Source: Trematomus loennbergii
Lineage: Eukaryota > Chordata > Actinopteri > Perciformes > Nototheniidae
DNA length: 64,000 bases
Assembly: GCA_012861695.1 (NCBI GenBank)
Contig: JAAOOA010000006.1
Span: 27,122,311-27,186,310, forward strand
Reading direction: 5' to 3'
Shown here: positions 58,262-64,000 of the stretch, piece after piece
Layout of the letters: each line of letters begins with the position of its first letter
Numbering within the stretch: the stretch's first letter is position 1
Made by a program: the position numbers and the translations under genes
Notes under the pieces: model-generated
The model's input: only the letters and a program-made list of their open reading frames with translations
Told to the model about the DNA's origin: nothing
The model's database searches: none

Positions 58262-58475
58262 GGTTTTACCTCAAAACATTCATTACATGTTACTTTTTAG
58301 ACGCTTTATCCAAAGCGACTTACATACTCAATACTGTGGGCAATCCCCACATGAGCAATTTGGGGTGAAGTGTCTTCAGGGACACAACAACATGCTGACT
58401 GCAGTGGGGTTTGAACCTGTGACCCCCTGATCCCAACACCTACGCACAACTCACTGTGCCACACGCAGCCCATTC
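58262..58475. repeat. Dispersed teleost repeat (V-SINE/L2-tail-like)
   Basis: Contains GACGCTTTATCCAAAGCGAC, a motif common in fish SINE and L2 3' tails, inside the glg1 3'UTR. Confidence 0.5.
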
Positions 58476-59258
58476 AGATTGTGTGTTTAGTTGAAAGTCC
58501 CAATGATTGGTGTGTAACGTAGACTTTACATTCAGAGGGAAAATATATTCAGTTTCCAATCATTAGAGAAACATTTATCAAATGAAAGAAAGAAAGTTAC
58601 AAAGCATGTTGGCTTTATGCTGACGTTATAACGAATGATTTAATGTTTAAACCCGGATGGAAAACCCCGCTAGGTCATTGACAGACTCTTGAGCCATACA
58701 CATGCTTTTGTTTGGCAGGCCAATGGAACTTAAGAGATTCAAGCAGTGTTTGGATTTCATTTTGTTCTGATTGTTTAATTTAGTTTTGCACTTTAACTTG
58801 ATGCAGGTCTGCAGGGCGCTGACATCACTGGAAATTGCACCTCATTCATTTGTAAAAATAAATAGAAATGTATCCTCTCTCTGTTTGGCAAATGCTTTGC
58901 AGCTTTTAGTTTATATTCCTATTTGTGAATGATCTAAAAGCAGGAGGTTGGCAGCATTTACTAAATACTTTCTGCTCCTCATTTACAAAGGTTAATGAAC
59001 TGAAGTTGTAGATTATTTGAGGGGTGGGGGTCCCTCTTCCTGATGGCGGGCTGACGGTCAGACGGAACACAGCTCGCTGCTCAGAGCTTTTATAAACCAT
59101 CTCTATGGCGACCATCAGAACCAGTTTTGTACGTCTCTATGTGAACAAACTTTATCGGTGTGCAGTTTTTCTTTTGACATGATGCCATGTAATATGAACC
59201 GTAACAGATTTATCATTGTGAAGTTTGATTTTGCTGTACAGATACAAATTTGTCAATT

Positions 59259-59264
59259 AATAAA
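59259..59264 (+). terminator. glg1 polyadenylation signal
   Basis: AATAAA followed by T/TG-rich sequence, about 2.4 kb after the stop. The interval 59,281-60,664 to the convergent pacsin3 3' end shows nothing recognised. Confidence 0.5.
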
Positions 59265-60681
59265 AATGTCTGCAGATTTTCTATCTTTGGCTCAACCCGA
59301 TTTATTTTCAATTGTCTCGAGTTTATCCACATTTTTTTCATCCTGTTGTATTCAAAAGAAAACATGTCACTAGTGTTGAGATGAATATTTACTAAAGTAC
59401 TGTAGTAAAGTAAAATTGCACTGTAATGAAGTCAAACGTTGCTAAATTATTGAGGAAAATATTACTCTTATTTTACATACTTTGCGGATGTATATCAAGG
59501 TAGTAATAATCAAAAAATAAATGGTACAATCATTTAGATAGTTATAAAACATTATCCCCAGAGATGTACAAATAAAGGCATGAATAATTATAGTTTCATA
59601 ATATAATATACATTGTTCTTATATTGTGCACAATGAGAACTTTATATACTTTGATACTTTGTTTGCTGATATCGTAATTTAAGTGAAAAAGCTGGAATTT
59701 TAATTCAAATTTTTCTGCAGTTGGGATAATTGTTGTTCAAGTTAAAGAGAAGTTCCTAGAAGTCTGCTCACAGATAACTTTGAAATGGGTTTGAAAATGA
59801 AAGATCCCTCATATATGGAACTGAGCGCAGGCTGAACCAGCAGATGGCTCATGTCATTTACAGCAGGTTCTTCTGGAGCAGGTGCCACTCTTTAAAAGGT
59901 GACCCTATAGAAAGGTCAGGTGACAATAGTATTGCTTTCTTTAAGACCTTTTCATGGGGAATGTCATACCTGTTTTCAAATATGTATAATTAAAATAACA
60001 CTTTAATAAATTGATTTAAAAAATGCAGAGCTACAGCCTATTTACATCAGGTAGAACATCTTGAATTTAAACAATTATGTGCCAATATAGGTTAAAACAT
60101 TTGCATTTTTTATATATTTGTAATTCAAGGTTTAATCCTTAGTTTTTCCGGAGCTTTTCACCATATCCTCCAGTCTGCTTCAGTGAATGAAAGTTGCTCT
60201 CCTCCCAGCTGCATATACGACCCATTGTTTCCACACTCATCATCATTATACTGACAAAGCGAATGCGCCAGAAAAAGACTCTGAATATTTAACCTCAAGC
60301 AAAGTATTTGGTTCACAGCATGCACTGCAACAACATACCACCTGCTAAGCTAAAGACTATGCTGTCGAGAAAAAAAACCTTTTAGGTAAATGTTGGATTA
60401 TTTCAGCAACTATAGTGCCACACTTTGTTCTCAAATACAACCATGAAACACATTTGACAATATACATTTAAAACTGAACCATACAAGTGCTCTAACTGAG
60501 TCATGTGGCATGTTCTATGGAGCAAAAATCTATGGGAATTGAGAACCAGTAGCCAATAAAATACCCTTAAATATCTCCTCCCAGTTCCCCACTCTTTAAT
60601 ATTTGCAGGATACTTGAATAACAGTTTGAAAGAATTTGAGGACAAAAGAAAGTCTGTAAAACCTCCAACTCCAGAAAGCGT

Positions 60682-60687
60682 TTTATT
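60682..60687 (-). terminator. pacsin3 polyadenylation signal
   Basis: AATAAA on the minus strand about 1.8 kb beyond the pacsin3 stop. Positions 60,665-62,458 are then 3'UTR, without other recognised features. Confidence 0.5.
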
Positions 60688-62458
60688 GTTGCTTCCCACG
60701 TAATGTTATGTACATGTTATCATTTTGTAAAGAAAAAGGATAAAAGGAGCAGCACATTAGCATTAATGATCTCTATTACCTCTCTTATTATTCAGACGTC
60801 TACGTGGATTAGCTGTAGCGACGCTCACACCAGCAGGACAGAGGAAGCCCCCTCACACACAAACCACAAACTTAAACAAAAAAAAAAAAACGGACAGAAT
60901 ATGATCAATTATTTAAGGTGTTTGTGTTGCGTGTGTTTCATGATCGAAGCACGGCAAAACAAACCACCTTCCACAGGTCAAAGGGCCCAAAGCTAACAGC
61001 CAACTTCCCACCTTAGTCAGCCTAAAATTGAAAATGATTGCTAAATTAAAAAGGACAATAAATTAGAAAGTAAATAAGTTGACTGTAAAATGCTATTCTT
61101 AAAAAGAAACAAGTAGCAACAGTTTACACCGTCCCAAGATCTTAATACAAACATACAGCTATCACATAAAAAAAAAGGAAAGAAAGTGAATTCAGTGTCA
61201 CACCTAAAAAACTCCAAATGAACCAAAGCATGCCGATGTCGAGCTAAATCAACCAATCAGAAGGTAAAACATGTTAAAGTCCTGACACAGATTCCACTGG
61301 ATCAGAATAGGGGTCAGGATCAGGCGGCTGTAGTTCCTCGGTCAGACAGCAGGGGGGCTGTAACATTTCTGGCCTCACTGCTAAGGCACTGGCAGTCTTT
61401 ATATCTCTTTAATCCAAGCAGGAACCACCAAAACTGAGCGAAGAGGAAGTTGAAGGTGCCACCAGCTGCAGTTCCTCTAGCGGACACTAGGGGCTAACAA
61501 AGTGCGCCAACATCTACTGAAAATTGCTTTAAAATGTTTCCCCCAACAACGACGATTACTTTATTTAATGATGAAAATAGTGGTGTTTAAAAAATGTGTT
61601 TCACATGTTGGGAAATAAGCTTATTCACTTGCCTAGAGTTAGATTTGAAGATAGATATAGCTAACACAAGAGGTCAGCAACTGCTGGTTAGCTTAGCTTA
61701 GCATACAGACTTAAAACAATAGGGAAGACTAGCCTAGTTCTGAATAAAGGTAACCCAATCAAAGCCTAGCTCTCCTGTTGTTAGCCGTGCACATCAGAGT
61801 TTTAGGAATTTTCATTGATATCGTTTGTGCGAATACAATTGGGCTTTTACTTCCAAAGATAGTCTTCAGAACCTGAAGGCTTTCTCAGTCTTTATGCTAA
61901 GCTATCATGCTGCTGACTTTTGAGTTGCTTCTATCCTGTGATCTAACTGCATAAAACTTTTTATTTATTTTTAAATCCCAAAATGTGAAATTATTTCTTC
62001 CACAAAAAAGCAGAACGGAAACTGATTGACATGTGTTTCAGCCAATCACAGTCAGCCGTGGTGGTGACTCTTACCGCTGCGGCACCCAGGCTGTCTCCTC
62101 TTGGATTCAATGTGGATTTTCTAACTCTTGCAACTAAAAATGATGGCAGCAAGCAAAAAAAATCCAGAGTTTGTTCACTTGCGTCCATGTTTCTCTACAG
62201 AGCGTTGGCAGGCCTCCATTGATTTCTCTTTGCCTGTAAAGCTTCTTTCAAAAAAACAATGTCATTCACCTCAGGTTGAGTAAACAGCCTTTCACAATAA
62301 ATGGACTTTTTTCCAACTGGCTGATAAAAAAAAGAAAAAAAGTTGTTTTATCAGTCAGTCACCAGAAAACTGTCTGGTTTCACCGTCTCCATGTCAGCAC
62401 TACTAGCTTGTGATTGGTCCTGGCATCTTGAGTGTGGTGCCATTGGCTGGGTGGGCCA

Positions 62459-62602
<144 letters not shown>

Positions 62603-63433
62603 TCAAGCATTGTGTTAAAATATTGAATTCTAAAAATGGGAGAAAGCATTAATTTAAGATAATCAAAAGTAAAGCTGGGGAGGCCATCGGGTTCAGGATA
62701 AGCAGAGCTGAGCTTGGGTTTTCAAACTGAACTCCCTCTGCGGTCCCATCAGATTTCATTAGCGCGTGTTCCCCAGGAACCCCCCCCCCGAGGCCGAGGG
62801 CCAGCAGAGGAAAGACTGGAGTTCCACAGGGAGTTAACCAACCAAGGCAACATTCTCTCCTGCCCAGAACAGACCTGAGAGAAATGATCTGCAGCTACAC
62901 ACAGCATTTAACCTCTTTAAGATCAATGTCTGGTTTTACCACAAAATTATAGGTCTGTGTCATTTTTGTGTCAAATTCAGTTTTTTAACAGCAACATTTT
63001 ACGTGATGTCCTACGAGGGCAGGAATGTTTTTTATCAATAAATAAGTCAATAAAATCAGAAAAATGTTTCTAGTCAAATGAGGGTTTCAATTATTCCTGT
63101 GACTACCATCTGCAATGTGAACCCTTGTTGGAATAGATGTTGGCCTGGGCCAGTTGAAGGGTCCGGACCTCCCCTCAACACACGCAGCAGTATAATTCTA
63201 ACAGGTTGAGAAGAAGTCGCTGGATTGACCCCAGGATTGTGCTGCTAAACAAACCTTGTACTTTCATAGCTAAAGCCTTCTTGTTACTACCCCCCCCCCC
63301 GCCCCGATTCTTTGCTGTAACTATTTTAACGCAGGAGTTTGTGTTTAGACCTACCGCACACGGGTCCTGGCCACATTCCGCTACACTGACCGACCCTTGA
63401 CCTTCACCAGAGAGTGAGAGGAGTTTTACTCAC

Positions 63434-63457
63434 CTCGTACCCCATTGACTTCAGACA
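63434..63457 (-). CDS. pacsin3: Candidate 24-nt pacsin3 microexon
   Basis: The minus strand reads CTCTTCCTCACAG, then 24 nt, then GTGAGTAAAA. The codons give (V)SEVNGVR and the microexon ends with the single G that the last exon requires, so both phases are 1 and the frame is kept. It would insert eight residues inside the SH3 domain just before GEELLKM. No other exon was recognised in 62,569-64,000. Confidence 0.45.
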
Positions 63458-64000
63458 CTGTGAGGAAGAGTTTGTGAGGCCATGTGTTTCACCTAGTTCA
63501 CACACAATTTGATCTTAACATTCATTACCCTGATGATCCCATTCTGAGTCCTTTACTGCTACATTTTAGAACATTATATTTCATGAAACATATCCTACTA
63601 CAACACCTTCCCTCTTGAATAAGAGCTTTTTCCTTTTTTGTAAAAAAATGATGTTGAAATCTGTAAAACCTTACAGCAGTTAATATCATAACTCTTACAG
63701 ATGTAGCGTCACATTACGTACAACGCAACACCGTTAAGTTATAAAACAGAACTGGCATCACAGCACGCACACAACTGTGTTTAATATAGGAAGTCCAGAT
63801 AAACCAACTGTACACCAATTTAAGGAGTAGACCTGTTGTTTATGAAAAGTGTCTGGACGTACAGTAGCTATTACGTCAAATTGACTTGACCCCCTACTAC
63901 ATTACCTGTTCAGCACCAACCAGCATACAGGTGTAATTGACCACTAGCTGGTGAACATAGTGGAGCTCGTATGAAATAAAGAGACTGATCTTTCTCTCAG

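Larger units (their letters stand above)
56849..59280 (+). other. glg1 3'UTR
   Basis: Non-coding sequence after the TAG stop, with alternative AATAAA-like signals near 57651 and 58857 and a final one at 59259. It includes a dispersed repeat at 58262-58475. No conserved ORF was recognised on either strand. Confidence 0.6.

Noticed and set aside
58262..58475. tRNA or structured ncRNA gene
   Set aside because: The motif is that of a common fish SINE/L2 tail; no cloverleaf was seen.

Overview
The window is teleost fish genomic DNA: multi-exon genes with GT/AG introns, vertebrate-only gene families, very long CA/TG and TA microsatellites, and several fish-type DNA transposons with intact target-site duplications. 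No prokaryotic features, rRNA, tRNA or CRISPR arrays were seen.

Layout, left to right. (1) About 400-10,080, minus strand: 5' half of an otogelin-family gene (otog), an inner-ear extracellular gel protein. It has a signal-peptide exon, an unusually large Ser/Thr/Pro-rich exon built from minisatellites, an EGF-like exon, a first VWD module and the start of a C8 module, and it runs off the left edge. (2) 13.7-21.15 kb, minus: complete aph1b, a gamma-secretase subunit, in six exons. (3) 21.5-22.9 kb: a non-autonomous hAT element with 8-bp duplications. (4) 23.4-27.3 kb, minus: complete fast-type troponin I (tnni2-like) in six exons. (5) 29.0-34.3 kb: a decayed 5.3-kb hAT element with minus-strand transposase remnants, interrupted by a younger hAT element and carrying fold-back elements. 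(6) 34.6-59.3 kb, plus: complete glg1 (Golgi glycoprotein 1 / ESL-1 / MG-160), 26 exons plus one candidate microexon, with long CA/TG tracts next to several splice sites. (7) 60.7-64 kb, minus: last coding exon, 3'UTR and a candidate microexon of pacsin3, which enters from the right edge and converges on glg1.

The genes are functionally unrelated housekeeping and tissue-specific genes, not an operon or pathway. Human OTOG, TNNI2 and PACSIN3 lie on chromosome arm 11p (general knowledge), which suggests a teleost block of conserved synteny. The most consequential technical observation is that conserved exons of aph1b, glg1 and otog carry 1-2-nt deletions that break otherwise perfect frames. This looks like uncorrected consensus error rather than pseudogenisation, so automated gene models here will be broken. 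The most interesting biological candidates are the CA/TG architecture of glg1 intron 12, the mucin-like extension of otogelin, two in-frame microexons, and an autonomous/deletion-derivative hAT pair.
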